A stretch of 64,000 nucleotides of DNA from Pseudothioclava sp033100795 (GCF_033100795.1 NZ_JAWLVI010000001.1:62001-126000); one strand, 5' to 3'. Counted from the stretch's first letter, positions 18,519 through 26,831 are shown. Notes: a model not told the origin generated them from the letters alone. Made by a program: numbers and translations.

Positions 18519-18953
18519 TCAGCCGTCGCTATCCAGTCGCCCAAGTTGCAGCTTGAGCCTCGGCGCCGCGGCCATGCCTGCGCACATCGCGGCCACAAAA
18601 AGCACCCCTTGCCAGCCGCCGAAGGTCAGAGACCCAAGGGCCGGACCGGGACAAAGCCCTGCCAACCCCCAGCCCGCGCCGAACAAGAGCGACCCAAGAA
18701 CGATATTGCGATCCACCAGAACGGGGGGCTTTTCGGGCATCGGCAGCCCGATCAACGAGGTTTTCCGGCGGTTGGCAATTGGCCAGACAATCGCCATCAC
18801 CCCCACGGCACTGGCCAGAACAAAGGCCAGCGTCGGATCCCATTCGCCGAAAACATCCAGCCAGCCCTGAACCTTGCGGGTATCGACCATGCCCGCCACC
18901 AGAAGCCCCGCTCCGAACAGCCCGCCCGAGAGAAACGAAAAGAACAACCGCAT
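18519..18953 (-). CDS. YeeE/YedE family transporter, second half-size protein
   Basis: A 144-residue membrane protein with about four helices and the conserved motif GLAGLCPGPAL, which contains the functional cysteine of this sulfur-compound permease family. It starts at 18953, with its ATG overlapping the stop of the partner gene by one base (TGATG), so the two are coupled. Half-size YeeE/YedE proteins work in pairs and are implicated in uptake of thiosulfate or other reduced sulfur species in the inner membrane. The substrate is inference. Its stop lies three bases from the convergent FliM-like gene. Confidence 0.9.
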   Translation of the reverse strand: MRLFFSFLSGGLFGAGLLVAGMVDTRKVQGWLDVFGEWDPTLAFVLASAVGVMAIVWPIANRRKTSLIGLPMPEKPPVLVDRNIVLGSLLFGAGWGLAGLCPGPALGSLTFGGWQGVLFVAAMCAGMAAAPRLKLQLGRLDSDG

Positions 18954-19378
18954 CAGATTACTCCCAGCACATGCCGCCCGATCGCCAGCGCCAGCCCGCC
19001 GCCGATCAGGTAGAACACAGTCGCGGTGATCCCGCGCAGCGAAAACCGCGAGATGCCGCAGACCCCGTGCCCCGAGGTGCAGCCGTTCGCGATCCGTGTG
19101 CCGACCCCGACCAGCAGCCCCGCAAGGATAAGCACCACCGGATTCGAGGTAATGTTCGTGTCCACGGTCTTGTAAAGCGGCACCAGCAACGGCGGCACGA
19201 AGATCAGTCCGGCCATAAAGACCAGCCGCTCTTTGGCCGAGTTGCGCCCCGTGCCGTCGATCAGCGCACCCAGAATGCCGCTTGCGCCCAGAATCCGGCC
19301 GTTCACCAGCAAGTAGATGGCCGAGCCGACACCGATCATCAGCCCCCCCACGAGACCCCAGATCCAGTCCTGTTCCAT
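18953..19378 (-). CDS. YeeE/YedE family transporter, first half-size protein
   Basis: A 141-residue protein with four predicted helices and the signature IANGCTSGHGVCGISR, whose cysteines are conserved in YeeE/YedE sulfur transporters. AAGGGAAG precedes the ATG at 19378. It is the first gene of a two-gene unit with its partner. The paired half-size arrangement matches many proteobacterial thiosulfate-type permeases. No sulfurtransferase or regulator gene is adjacent, so the physiological sulfur source is open. Confidence 0.9.
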   Translation of the reverse strand: MEQDWIWGLVGGLMIGVGSAIYLLVNGRILGASGILGALIDGTGRNSAKERLVFMAGLIFVPPLLVPLYKTVDTNITSNPVVLILAGLLVGVGTRIANGCTSGHGVCGISRFSLRGITATVFYLIGGGLALAIGRHVLGVI

Positions 19379-19509
19379 TGTGCTTCCCTTCGCCTTCGCA
19401 AGCCCGCACAATAGGCCTTGCGCGCAGGGGGCTGCAAGCAGGTTTGACCTGCATCAAGGCTCTGAAAACCGGAGTGTTATTAACTGAAGCCCCCAAAGGA
19501 GGATACGCG

Positions 19510-19827
19510 ATGAAATCCGATGACATCCGCCGCGAAGAGCTGCTTGCGCGCAAGGCGCAACTCTTGGATCGCGTTGACCAGATCGAGGCCGAGTTCGAGG
19601 AGCATGAGGCCAAGGACTGGGAAGAAATGGCCACCGAGCGCGAAGGCGATGAGGTGCTTCACGACCTTGGGGATGCCGCGAGCGCCGAGCTGAGGATGAT
19701 CGAGGCGGCGCTCTCGCGTCTGGCCGAGGGCGAATACGGCTATTGCGTCACCTGCGGCGAGCGGATCGACGAGGGGCGGCTCGATCTGGTTCCGGCGACG
19801 CCGTTTTGTCGTCAGCACGCGCCATAA
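19510..19827 (+). CDS. TraR/DksA-family zinc finger protein
   Basis: A 105-residue protein with an N-terminal coiled coil (about residues 5-70, Glu-rich) and a zinc-finger-like end with Cys79, Cys82, Cys100 and His103 (YCVTCGERI, PFCRQHAP). The family binds RNA polymerase through the secondary channel and modulates transcription, often with ppGpp. The fourth ligand is His rather than the common Cys. AAAGGAGG lies 7 bases before the ATG, a very strong ribosome site. It is divergent from the YeeE/YedE pair. Confidence 0.93.
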   Translation: MKSDDIRREELLARKAQLLDRVDQIEAEFEEHEAKDWEEMATEREGDEVLHDLGDAASAELRMIEAALSRLAEGEYGYCVTCGERIDEGRLDLVPATPFCRQHAP

Positions 19828-19926
19828 GGGTTCAAGCTGCTGGCAGGGCTGTCTTTTAGCGTTGCGTCCTGACCGGTGGGGCTTACACTCGGGTCCAGAC
19901 CTGAGACAAGCGACCGGGGGTAGGCG

Positions 19927-21951
19927 ATGACCCGCAGAGTGAGATTGCAAAGACGTGACGGCGTGGCGCTGGTTACGCTGTCCGCACTGGATGGCGACGG
20001 ACAGCGCGCGGGCTTTGACGGGCAACTGCGCAGCGCCTTGGGCGAGGCATTGGCGGTCGCGCTGTCGGAGCCTGCGACCCGTGCTGTGGTCTTGCGCGCG
20101 GATGCGGGTGGCTGGCCCGCCTCCGATGATGTTTCAAGCGATTACGCCGGTCTCGAGGCGTCGGATAGCGCGCATCCCGCGGGGCTGTCGGCGCTGTGTT
20201 CGATGGTCGCCCGCGCACCGGTTCCGGTTGTGGCGCTGCTTTCGGGCGTGGTCTCGGGAGGGGCTTTGGCGCTTGCGCAGGCGGCAGATTTGCGGCTGGC
20301 GCAAGAGGGCTGCGTCTTTGCGATGCGCGAATTTCCGGGCGGATTTCTGCCCGGTGGCGGGATGATCACGCGGCTGGCGCGGCGCGCAGGCGCAGGGGCC
20401 GCAATCGAAGCGATGCAGGGGGGGCGGATGGATGCCTCCCGCGCAATGGCCGCGGGGCTGTGCGATGCGGTGATCGGGGCAGGGGCTTTGGAAACTGCTG
20501 CGATGACTGTTGCGCTGGACGTCGCAGAGGGCAAGTCGCCGGGGCTACCTGACCGTCAAGCGGGGGTGTCCGATATGGGGAGCTTCTTCGATCAGGTCGA
20601 GGCCGCGCGCAATGGGGTGCCGGATGGCCCGTTGCAGCCTGTCGCGCGCCGCTTGATCGACGTGATCGAGGCCAGCGCGCTTTTGCCCGAGGACGAGGCG
20701 ATCACCTTTGAAAACGTTGCCTGTGTCGAGCTAATGGCCACGCCGCTGGCACGGGGCTTGGGCTATTCGGGCGCGATCCGGCGGATGGCGCATCGGCGCT
20801 TCGGGGACGGAAACGGATCGCCCGAAGCGGGGCGCGGGATCGGCCTTTGGAATATGGGCGACCGGCTGGCGCTCGGGTTGGCTGCGCAGGGATATGCGCT
20901 CCGCGTCGGCGCCTCTGACGGGGACTGGCTGGCGGCGGCGCAAGAGCGCATCGCGCGCGAACTGGCTGCGATGTCGGCTGCGGGACGCATCGACGCCCAT
21001 ACGGTGCAGACAATCGGCGGGCGTCTGGAGTTTTCCTCTGATCCGGCTGGGGTCGGGGCGGCAGAGATGGTGTTTGCCCGCCTGTCCCCGCGCGACCCCG
21101 AGGGCACATTGGATGCGTTGCGTCACGCAGACGGAGGCACTCTGGCGCTGGCGGGCGCCGATCCGCACGCAGACGAGATCGGCTTCGGATTTAGCGGATC
21201 GGTGCGTGAATTCGCGCCGGGCGCAGAGGTTTCGGCGGAGTGTCTGGCAGAAATGGCGGGGGCATTGCGGCGCGCCGGCTCGATCGTGGTGATCGGTCGG
21301 GGGATCGCGGGGCGTCTTGAGGCTGCCTATTTCGCTGCGGCAGAACGCTGCGTGATGGCGGGGGCTTCTCCGGATCAGGTGGATCAGGCGCTTCTGGCCT
21401 ATGGCTTTGGAACGGCGCCGTTCGCATGGATCGACGCGCTTGGCATCGACGCGGTGCTGGCGCGGCTCGAGGCGGCGCATCGCGCGGTCGGCCCCTATCT
21501 GAGCTTCCTGCGGATCGTGGGCTACACGGGGCGCGAGTTCGGGCAGGGGGTCTACGCTTATGCCGACGGGCAGGGCGCCGCGCTGGCTCCGGAGACGGCG
21601 GAAACGCTTGAGGCATTGCGCAGCGAGGCGGGTATCGTGGCGCGGGCCGTGAGTAACGGCGAGATTGTCGCGCGCGTCATGGCCGAGCTTGCCGGAGAAG
21701 GGGCGGCCCTGCTGCACGAGGGTGCGGCAGAACGGGCGGGCGACATTGATCTGGTGGCGCAGTCCGCGCTCGGGCTTGCGCCGCATCTGGGCGGGCCGAT
21801 GTTCCGCGCCGATAGCGAGGGGGCGCTGGCGCTGCGCAAACGCCTGCGCGCATTGACCGAAGAAGGCGCGCCGCCGCCCGTTGCACTGTGGGACCGGATG
21901 ATCCGCGACGGCACGGGGTTCAGCCCAGCAAAATCCCCGCGACGACCATAA
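19927..21951 (+). CDS. FadB-like enoyl-CoA hydratase/3-hydroxyacyl-CoA dehydrogenase fusion with eroded active sites
   Basis: A 674-residue protein with the FadB layout: an N-terminal crotonase fold (about 1-200) and a C-terminal hydroxyacyl-CoA dehydrogenase region (about 300-670). In the crotonase part Glu135 is retained, but the residue matching the first catalytic Glu of FadB is Ala115 (SGGALALAQ where the family has GGGCE). In the dehydrogenase part the nucleotide loop is altered to GIGLWNMG, the HFFNP motif is replaced by FGFSG near residue 420, and NDCPGF is replaced by IGRGIAG. The fold is recognisable, but catalysis in either half is doubtful. The frame is intact and GC-rich, so this is not a simple pseudogene. 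Confidence 0.8.
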   Translation: MTRRVRLQRRDGVALVTLSALDGDGQRAGFDGQLRSALGEALAVALSEPATRAVVLRADAGGWPASDDVSSDYAGLEASDSAHPAGLSALCSMVARAPVPVVALLSGVVSGGALALAQAADLRLAQEGCVFAMREFPGGFLPGGGMITRLARRAGAGAAIEAMQGGRMDASRAMAAGLCDAVIGAGALETAAMTVALDVAEGKSPGLPDRQAGVSDMGSFFDQVEAARNGVPDGPLQPVARRLIDVIEASALLPEDEAITFENVACVELMATPLARGLGYSGAIRRMAHRRFGDGNGSPEAGRGIGLWNMGDRLALGLAAQGYALRVGASDGDWLAAAQERIARELAAMSAAGRIDAHTVQTIGGRLEFSSDPAGVGAAEMVFARLSPRDPEGTLDALRHADGGTLALAGADPHADEIGFGFSGSVREFAPGAEVSAECLAEMAGALRRAGSIVVIGRGIAGRLEAAYFAAAERCVMAGASPDQVDQALLAYGFGTAPFAWIDALGIDAVLARLEAAHRAVGPYLSFLRIVGYTGREFGQGVYAYADGQGAALAPETAETLEALRSEAGIVARAVSNGEIVARVMAELAGEGAALLHEGAAERAGDIDLVAQSALGLAPHLGGPMFRADSEGALALRKRLRALTEEGAPPPVALWDRMIRDGTGFSPAKSPRRP

Positions 21952-22135
21952 TCAGCCCGATCGCCGAGACAAAAAACGCGCCCATGTTCAGGGTCACGGC
22001 TTTTTGCAACCGCGCGCGCAAGTCCTCATCGGAGAGGCCCGCGCGCTTCGCCTTGAGAATGGCGAGGATCGACCAGACGATGATCGCGAGGCCAGCCAGA
22101 GTGACGGCCGCGCCGATCCAGATCAGGAATTCCAT
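21920..22135 (-). CDS. Small two-helix membrane protein
   Basis: A 71-residue protein with two helices (MEFLIWIGAAVTLAGLAIIVW, then NMGAFFVSAIGLIMVVAGILLG) joined by a charged loop (KAKRAGLSDEDLRARLQKAV). The loop pattern is common in small conserved alphaproteobacterial inner membrane proteins of unknown function. GGAG lies 7 bases upstream of the ATG at 22135. Its last 32 bases overlap the convergent FadB-like gene. Confidence 0.75.
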   Translation of the reverse strand: MEFLIWIGAAVTLAGLAIIVWSILAILKAKRAGLSDEDLRARLQKAVTLNMGAFFVSAIGLIMVVAGILLG

Positions 22136-22281
22136 GCGATTTTGCTCCGAAATAATGTTTGCGCGCTCGGTAACGCGGCGGAGGCGGGCTGACAAGCCCG
22201 TTCGGGCGCAAAGCGGTGCTTGAAGAGCGCGCCGCCACAGGGTAGCAACGCAGGCAAACCGATCCGAGGAGCCCCGTATTC

Positions 22282-22533
22282 ATGCCTAACGACGCCATCT
22301 ATTCCGTTGCCGCCGACGAACTGCGCCAGTTCATCGAGCAATACGAACACCTCGAAGCCGAGAAGAAAGACATCACCGAGCAGCAAAAGGACATCATGTC
22401 CGAAGCAAAAGCGCGCGGCTACGATACCAAGGTGATGAAAAAGATCATCGCCTTGCGTAAGCGCGACAAGAACGAGGTCGACGAGGAAGAAGCGATCCTC
22501 GAGACCTACAAAGCCGCGCTCGGGATGAGCTGA
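22282..22533 (+). CDS. gapR: GapR-family nucleoid-associated protein (DUF2312)
   Basis: An 83-residue helical protein with the family core (LRQFIEQYEHLEAEKKDI, MSEAKARGYDTKVMKKIIALRK). GapR of Caulobacter encircles overtwisted, AT-rich DNA and supports gyrase and topoisomerase IV. Length and motifs fit the family. The start at 22282 is preceded by GAGGAGCCCCGTATTC. A terminator lies 18 bases after the stop. It is transcribed alone. Confidence 0.95.
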   Translation: MPNDAIYSVAADELRQFIEQYEHLEAEKKDITEQQKDIMSEAKARGYDTKVMKKIIALRKRDKNEVDEEEAILETYKAALGMS

Positions 22534-22550
22534 TCCGGGCCTAAATGTCG

Positions 22551-22580
22551 AAAGCCCCGGCCTTGGCGCCGGGGCTTTTT
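22551..22580 (+). terminator. Rho-independent terminator of gapR (possibly bidirectional)
   Basis: AAGCCCCGG pairs with CCGGGGCTT around a short loop, followed by TTTTT. The convergent gene ending at 22584 may share it. Confidence 0.85.
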
Positions 22581-22583
22581 AGT

Positions 22584-23459
22584 TTATGGCGCGATGAACT
22601 CGACCCCGTCCATTTCCGCGATTTCCGCGACATCGAGGTCATACAGCGCGGTGATGTCGTCGATCAGGTCTTCGGTCCAGTGCGGCAGGGGGGCTTCGAT
22701 CTCGATCTCGTCGTGACGGACGAATTTATCAAGAAACGCGGCCACGATCTTGCGTCGCTGCGCGATGGTTTGCGGCGGGTGCGAAGCGATATAGGCGCGC
22801 AGCCGCTCCAGCCCCTCGGGGACCATGATTTGTTCAAGGATCACCTCTTCACCCCAGATCGGCGTCTCGGCCGGAAGACCGCCGACACGACGCAGCACCT
22901 CGGGCCAGATCAGCGGCAGATCCTCGTTGCACCACAAGACGATACGCTTGCCATTGGCGGCGGCGACCATCTCCCGGATCACCGGCGCCCACCGCAGCGA
23001 GCGGGGATCAAGGTCGCAGATGATTTCACGATAGGTTTTCTTGGGCTGGCGCGCGACAAGCTGGGTCACAAGCGTCGCCGGATTGATCAGCGCCATGTGA
23101 AACTCGACATCCGCATCGGGAAACAGGTTCGCCAGAGGCCCGAGCTTGGACGGCGCCATCGCGTAAAACCCTTGCGGGGTTATCACTCGGTCGGGGATAC
23201 AGAGAAAAAATTCGTGGCTGAAGATCAGTCGGCTGACATGTTCGTGCGGGGTGCAGGCGGTCACGATGGCGTCTTGGGTCGCCTGATCCGCAGGCCCGCC
23301 TTTCAGCGACAAAAGCGCGTCACGCAGCACCATCCGGTAGTTTTTGGGTGCGGGCACAAAGGTCTCAAGCGTTCGTAGCAGGCGGAAGTTCTTTGAGAGT
23401 GTCCGAACGATCTGATCGTCATCGGTGGCGTGCGCGCCCATGTGAAAAATGACCTGCAT
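22584..23459 (-). CDS. Sulfotransferase-like conserved protein
   Basis: A 291-residue protein beginning MQVIFHMGAHATDDDQI, which resembles the start of P-loop sulfotransferases (IHIGxHKTGTT) but lacks the lysine and GTT of that loop. The remainder (LIFSHEFFLC, MALINPATLVTQL, VLWCNEDLPLIWP) has the strand/helix pattern seen in Rhodobacteraceae sulfotransferase-like proteins of unknown activity. The start at ATG 23459 was chosen by homology to this motif; a TTG at 23468 with AAGGG upstream is an alternative. Activity is doubtful because the PAPS-binding loop is degenerate. Confidence 0.7.
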   Translation of the reverse strand: MQVIFHMGAHATDDDQIVRTLSKNFRLLRTLETFVPAPKNYRMVLRDALLSLKGGPADQATQDAIVTACTPHEHVSRLIFSHEFFLCIPDRVITPQGFYAMAPSKLGPLANLFPDADVEFHMALINPATLVTQLVARQPKKTYREIICDLDPRSLRWAPVIREMVAAANGKRIVLWCNEDLPLIWPEVLRRVGGLPAETPIWGEEVILEQIMVPEGLERLRAYIASHPPQTIAQRRKIVAAFLDKFVRHDEIEIEAPLPHWTEDLIDDITALYDLDVAEIAEMDGVEFIAP

Positions 23460-23546
23460 CCGGTCCAACCTGCCCTTCTTTTACTTTCTTCATACATTAT
23501 CGGGGGTTTTCTGGACAGGCAAACCACTTTCGGGGTAAACGCCCTC

Positions 23547-25241
23547 ATGCTTTCCGAGAAGAAGACTCAAGATATGCCCGCACCCATCTCTCACGGCAGT
23601 TCCGGCTTGCGGCAGTCGGGCGGCGGTATCTGGTCCGCTGGCGCGCTGCTGATCGCGGCGATTGTGGTTGCGCCGATCCTCTCGGTGATCTGGATCGCTT
23701 TCAATCCGACCGAGAATATCTGGCCGCATCTGCTGGCCACGACCCTGCCGCGTTACCTGACGAATACGGTGATCCTTGCGGCAGGGGTTGCGGTGATCTC
23801 GGCAGGTGCGGGGGCGGGCGCGGCGTGGCTGATCTCGATGTATCGGTTTCCGTTTTCGCGCTGGCTTGAATGGCTGCTGCTGTTGCCTCTGGCGATTCCG
23901 GCCTATGTCGGCGCTTATGCGCTGGTCGATTTTCTGGATTACTCGGGGCCGGTGCAGGGCGCGCTGCGCGAGGCCTTTGGCTGGGCCAGTGCGCGCGACT
24001 ACTGGTTTCCGCAGGTGCGCTCGCGTTGGGCAGCGGTGATTGTGCTCTCGGCTGCGTTGTATCCTTACGTCTATCTGCTGTCGCGCGCGGCCTTCCGCGA
24101 GCAATCTGGCGGCAGCTACGAGGTGGCTCGCGCTCTTGGGGCCGGGCGCTTTGGTCTGTTCTGGCGCGTGGGTCTGCCGCTTGCGCGTCCCGCGATTGCG
24201 GCGGGGGCGGCGATTGCGATGATGGAAACGGTCGCGGATTTCGGGGTGGTCGATTATTTCGGTGTGCAAACCCTGACCACGGGGATTTTCACGACCTGGC
24301 TTGAGGCTGGAAACGCGGGCGGGGCGGCGCAGATCGCCGTGGTGATCCTCGGGATCGTGTTCCTTTTGCTTGCCTTCGAAAAGATCTCGCGCAGGCATTC
24401 GCGTTATTACCAATCCGCGCGCCAGCCGCGCCCGATTTTGCGCACGCAGCTTAAGGGGGCATCCGCCTGGGCCGCGACGGCGCTGTGCCTGTTTCCGTTC
24501 CTTCTGGGCTTTGTGCTGCCGGTCTCGGTGATTGCGGTGCATGCGCTGGACAACCCTGAAAGCTGGTTCGGTCCGGGGTTGGCGCGGGCGCTGTGGCACA
24601 CGGTTTCGGTGGGCGGGACCGCGGCGATCGTGACAGTTCTTGCGGGGCTGTTCATGGTTTACGGAGTGCGGATGACGGGGCGGCGCCTGCCGCGCGTCGT
24701 GCTGCCCTTTACCACAGTCGGTTATGCGGCGCCGGGCGCCGTGCTGGCGGTGGGGATTTTACTGCCGCTGGCGGCTTTCGATCACCGTCTGGCCGATGCG
24801 ATTCTGGCGCTGACGGGCTATGATCCGGGGCTGCTGCTGACCGGCTCGGCGCTGGCGATCATTCTGGCCTATCTCGTGCGGTTTTTCGCGATTGCCCAAG
24901 GCGCGGCGGATGCGGCCTTTGGGCGGGTGGCGCCAAGCCTGCCGATGGCGGCGCGGTCTCTTGGACGCACGGCCGGGGGCACGCTGCGCGAGGTCTATCT
25001 GCCCTTGATGCGCGGCTCCGTCGGCTCGGGGCTATTGCTGGTCTTCGTGGATTGCGTGAAAGAGCTGCCCGCAACCATGCTGCTGCGCCCCTTTAATTAC
25101 GAGACCCTCGCAACCCGCGTGCACGAAAAAGCCAGCCTTGAAAACCTTGGCGATGCCGCGCCGCCCGCACTTCTGGTGATCGCCGTCGGGCTGGCTGCAA
25201 CGGCGCTTCTGGCGCGCGCCAATCTGAACGGTCGGCACTGA
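23547..25241 (+). CDS. Fe3+-type ABC transporter permease (fused two-domain)
   Basis: A 564-residue inner membrane protein with two copies of the binding-protein-dependent permease domain in tandem (each about six helices). EAA-type loops are visible as EVARALGAGRFGLFWRVGLPLARP and AARSLGRTAGGTLREVYLPLMRG. The domain arrangement matches the FbpB/SfuB/AfuB iron(III) permeases. No ATPase or binding protein gene is adjacent, so partners must be elsewhere. The start may be ATG 23547 or ATG 23574; neither has a strong ribosome site. It directly precedes the tRNA-Thr gene. Confidence 0.9.
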   Translation: MLSEKKTQDMPAPISHGSSGLRQSGGGIWSAGALLIAAIVVAPILSVIWIAFNPTENIWPHLLATTLPRYLTNTVILAAGVAVISAGAGAGAAWLISMYRFPFSRWLEWLLLLPLAIPAYVGAYALVDFLDYSGPVQGALREAFGWASARDYWFPQVRSRWAAVIVLSAALYPYVYLLSRAAFREQSGGSYEVARALGAGRFGLFWRVGLPLARPAIAAGAAIAMMETVADFGVVDYFGVQTLTTGIFTTWLEAGNAGGAAQIAVVILGIVFLLLAFEKISRRHSRYYQSARQPRPILRTQLKGASAWAATALCLFPFLLGFVLPVSVIAVHALDNPESWFGPGLARALWHTVSVGGTAAIVTVLAGLFMVYGVRMTGRRLPRVVLPFTTVGYAAPGAVLAVGILLPLAAFDHRLADAILALTGYDPGLLLTGSALAIILAYLVRFFAIAQGAADAAFGRVAPSLPMAARSLGRTAGGTLREVYLPLMRGSVGSGLLLVFVDCVKELPATMLLRPFNYETLATRVHEKASLENLGDAAPPALLVIAVGLAATALLARANLNGRH

Positions 25242-25291
25242 AACTCACGGCTTGCACAGCCGCGCGCGGCCTTGTATTCCACTTTGCGAGT

Positions 25292-25367
25292 GCCGGCATA
25301 GCTCAGCTGGTAGAGCAACTGATTTGTAATCAGTGGGCCGGGGGTTCAAGTCCCTCTGCCGGCACCA
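25292..25367 (+). tRNA. tRNA-Thr (anticodon UGU)
   Basis: A 76-base cloverleaf with an encoded CCA end. The acceptor stem GCCGGCA (25292-25298) pairs with TGCCGGC (25357-25363). The D-arm contains AGCTCAGCTGGTAGAGC, the anticodon stem ACTGA/TCAGT encloses TTTGTAA with anticodon TGT at 25325-25327, and the T-loop contains GGTTCAAGTCC. Its 3' end serves as the attachment site of the adjoining island. Confidence 0.98.
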
Positions 25368-25369
25368 CA
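25352..25369 (+). repeat. attL: tRNA-Thr 3' end copy of the 18-bp att repeat
   Basis: CCCTCTGCCGGCACCACA spans the T-arm/acceptor end of tRNA-Thr plus two bases. An identical copy is at 29798-29815. Confidence 0.88.
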
Positions 25370-25400
25370 TATTACCGAAATGAAGCGGTAAGTTCACGAT

Positions 25401-25461
25401 AAGCATCTGAAAACGCTCCACAATTAATGACCTCGACCTTGTCGGGATGCTCGGAGCGTAG
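25401..25461 (+). repeat. Left arm of 61-bp perfect inverted repeat
   Basis: The 61 bases starting AAGCATCTGAAAACGCTCC are exactly the reverse complement of 25964-26024. The arm ends 6 bases before the integrase relic start codon, so it is the native upstream region of that integrase. Confidence 0.95.
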
Positions 25462-25467
25462 ACCATT

Positions 25468-25928
25468 TTGAAGACCAAATCGGTTCCTTTCACTTTCCGC
25501 AAAGACGGGTACTTTTACTTCACTCGTCGAATCCCAGCTGACCTCAGGGGGCACTATCAGGCTCCAAGGATCGTCGAGGCGTTGAGGACCAATTCAGCCT
25601 CGATTGCTCGGGTTCGGGCTATGGTCGCAGCTTCTAAGCTGGATGAATTCTGGTCGAGGTTGCGGATAGCCTCGCATGATGTCCCGGGTCGTAAAATTCT
25701 CAGGGAACAGCCTTGAACAAATGGATCAAGACCCAGACGAAGCAGGATTTCTCCATGCACGGGTTCAGGCATGCAATGCGGGACAGATTGAGGGCGGTTG
25801 AGTGCCCGGCAGATATTGTCGATCAGATCGGTGGATGGACGACAGACGGGGTAGGGCACAGCTACGGTCAGGGTTATCCGCTTGAGGTCTTGCAGCGCTG
25901 GATGCTCAGAGTTTCAACGACAACGTGA
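25468..25928 (+). pseudogene. Tyrosine integrase relic with internal deletion
   Basis: Two pieces of one phage-type integrase remain. The first (25468-25716) encodes an N-terminal part with FRKDGYFYFTRRIPADLRGHY, typical of the DUF6538-type start of these enzymes. The second (25713-25928, another frame) encodes the C-terminal catalytic end: HGFRHAMRDRLR holds the HxxR box, IGGWTT the loop, and GHSYGQGY the region of the tyrosine nucleophile. About 250 residues between them, including the first catalytic Arg and the Lys, are missing, and a frameshift separates the halves. Location beside tRNA-Thr fits an island integrase. Confidence 0.88.
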
Positions 25929-25963
25929 AATTGAATCAAATAGTGGTGGTAGGCAACTGAGCG

Positions 25964-26024
25964 CTACGCTCCGAGCATCCCGACAAGGTCGAGGTCATTA
26001 ATTGTGGAGCGTTTTCAGATGCTT
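25964..26024 (-). repeat. Right arm of 61-bp perfect inverted repeat
   Basis: Exact reverse complement of 25401-25461, placed 35 bases after the integrase relic. Similarity to the left end continues in diverged form to about 26070, as described for the attP-like junction. Confidence 0.95.
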
Positions 26025-26095
26025 GAGCCGAGTGAGCTGAGCAATCTCGGTGATAAGCTGGTACCCGCAGCCTGTTTTCCGTTCCTGCTACAGGC
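25964..26095 (-). other. attP-like inverted junction of a related element
   Basis: Read on the minus strand from 26095, this segment joins three things in order: a copy of the sequence left of attR (GCCTGTAGCAGGAAC, then GAAAAC), a diverged att core (CTGCGGGTACCA where tRNA-Thr has CTGCCGGCACCA), and the sequence that lies between att and the integrase, ending in the 61-bp repeat. Spacing between the conserved ends differs by only about one base from the sum of the attR and attL flanks. This is the order expected for the attP of a circularised or tandem element. Over 37 bases the att part matches attR at 31 positions. Confidence 0.65.
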
Positions 26096-26437
26096 ACCGA
26101 CGACAAGCAAACGCCCTTATTTTCTTGGTTATAATGAAACGGAGTTCAACGCAATCAGGCGCGTTTTGGTCTACTCTGAGGTCAACTCTGCTTTGGTCGT
26201 GATAGTTGCCCGCCCGAAGGCTGTCCATGTCGCCCCCCTGACCCCAGTTCCGCCAGAAACCGTAAACGCAGCTCCAAGCGAGGCACCCCGGGGCATGGAC
26301 CAGTGCGGGTGCAGGGGTTGTATGTGCTTGGGCTTTGCCAGTGAGGGGCAGCTTGAAGTCTGGAAACCAGATTGGATGTGGCTGAAGGGGAGGAAGTTAT
26401 GGCAGGAGAACAGGCGGTCACGGTAGAGGTCTTCGGG
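26025..26437. other. Island segment without a convincing gene
   Basis: A frame at 26004-26426 is open for 140 codons but begins inside the inverted repeat, crosses the diverged att core and the 33-bp repeat, and has no recognisable domain. Apart from those repeats, nothing functional is seen. Confidence 0.5.
26240..26272 (+). repeat. 33-bp direct repeat, copy 1
   Basis: The 33 bases beginning GACCCCAGTTCCGCCAGAAA are identical to 29746-29778 beside attR. The origin is unclear; it could be an insertion-sequence end or a recombination scar. Confidence 0.9.
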
Positions 26438-26671
26438 TCACAGCTTTACTGCCCGTAGGTTGATTTTATCGCCCTTAAGGTGCTTCCCGGTAGGTGGGAC
26501 CATTCCGTACGCTAACCAGCCATAAAACGACCCTTGAGACAGCCCGCTGAGCCATCTCGCTTGGGATTGTCGTGTGAGCTGTGAGTTGGCAGCCCCGTCG
26601 TAAAATCCCTTGAACCGTTTCTTGGGTATCCCTTTCTCGACAGAGAATTGACGGCGTCTCGACACCGCCAT
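26438..26671 (-). CDS. Possible small basic protein in island
   Basis: A 77-residue frame starting at ATG 26671, with GAGGGG about 10 bases upstream. The product is strongly basic at its start (MAVSRRRQFSVEKGIPKKRFKGFYDG) and may bind nucleic acid, but no family is recognised. Base composition is lower in GC than chromosomal neighbours, as expected for island DNA. It might be spurious. Confidence 0.35.
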   Translation of the reverse strand: MAVSRRRQFSVEKGIPKKRFKGFYDGAANSQLTRQSQARWLSGLSQGSFYGWLAYGMVPPTGKHLKGDKINLRAVKL

Positions 26672-26831
26672 GATATGCCGCCCCTCAGGGCATCACCAAC
26701 TTCCGCGCGTTTCTCACTCCGATCACCCTTGCATCACATAAGCCTAGCCCCTACACACTCCAGCGAAAGGGCGCGAATGGTTCATACTCGCCTTATTTAT
26801 TGTTTTTAGTGCTGGAAGCGCCGAGGGCAGA

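Noticed and set aside
22584..23459. Active sulfotransferase
   Set aside because: The P-loop reads GAHATDDD, without the Lys-Thr-Gly-Thr-Thr needed for PAPS binding, so only a sulfotransferase-like annotation is kept.
25401..26024. Inverted repeat pair as a CRISPR or an IS element with terminal repeats
   Set aside because: There are only two copies in opposite orientation, no spacers, no transposase between them, and the arms correspond to integrase upstream sequence.
26004..26426. 140-codon plus-strand frame in the island
   Set aside because: It begins inside the inverted repeat and runs through a diverged att site and a 33-bp repeat; no domain is seen, so it is more likely fortuitous.
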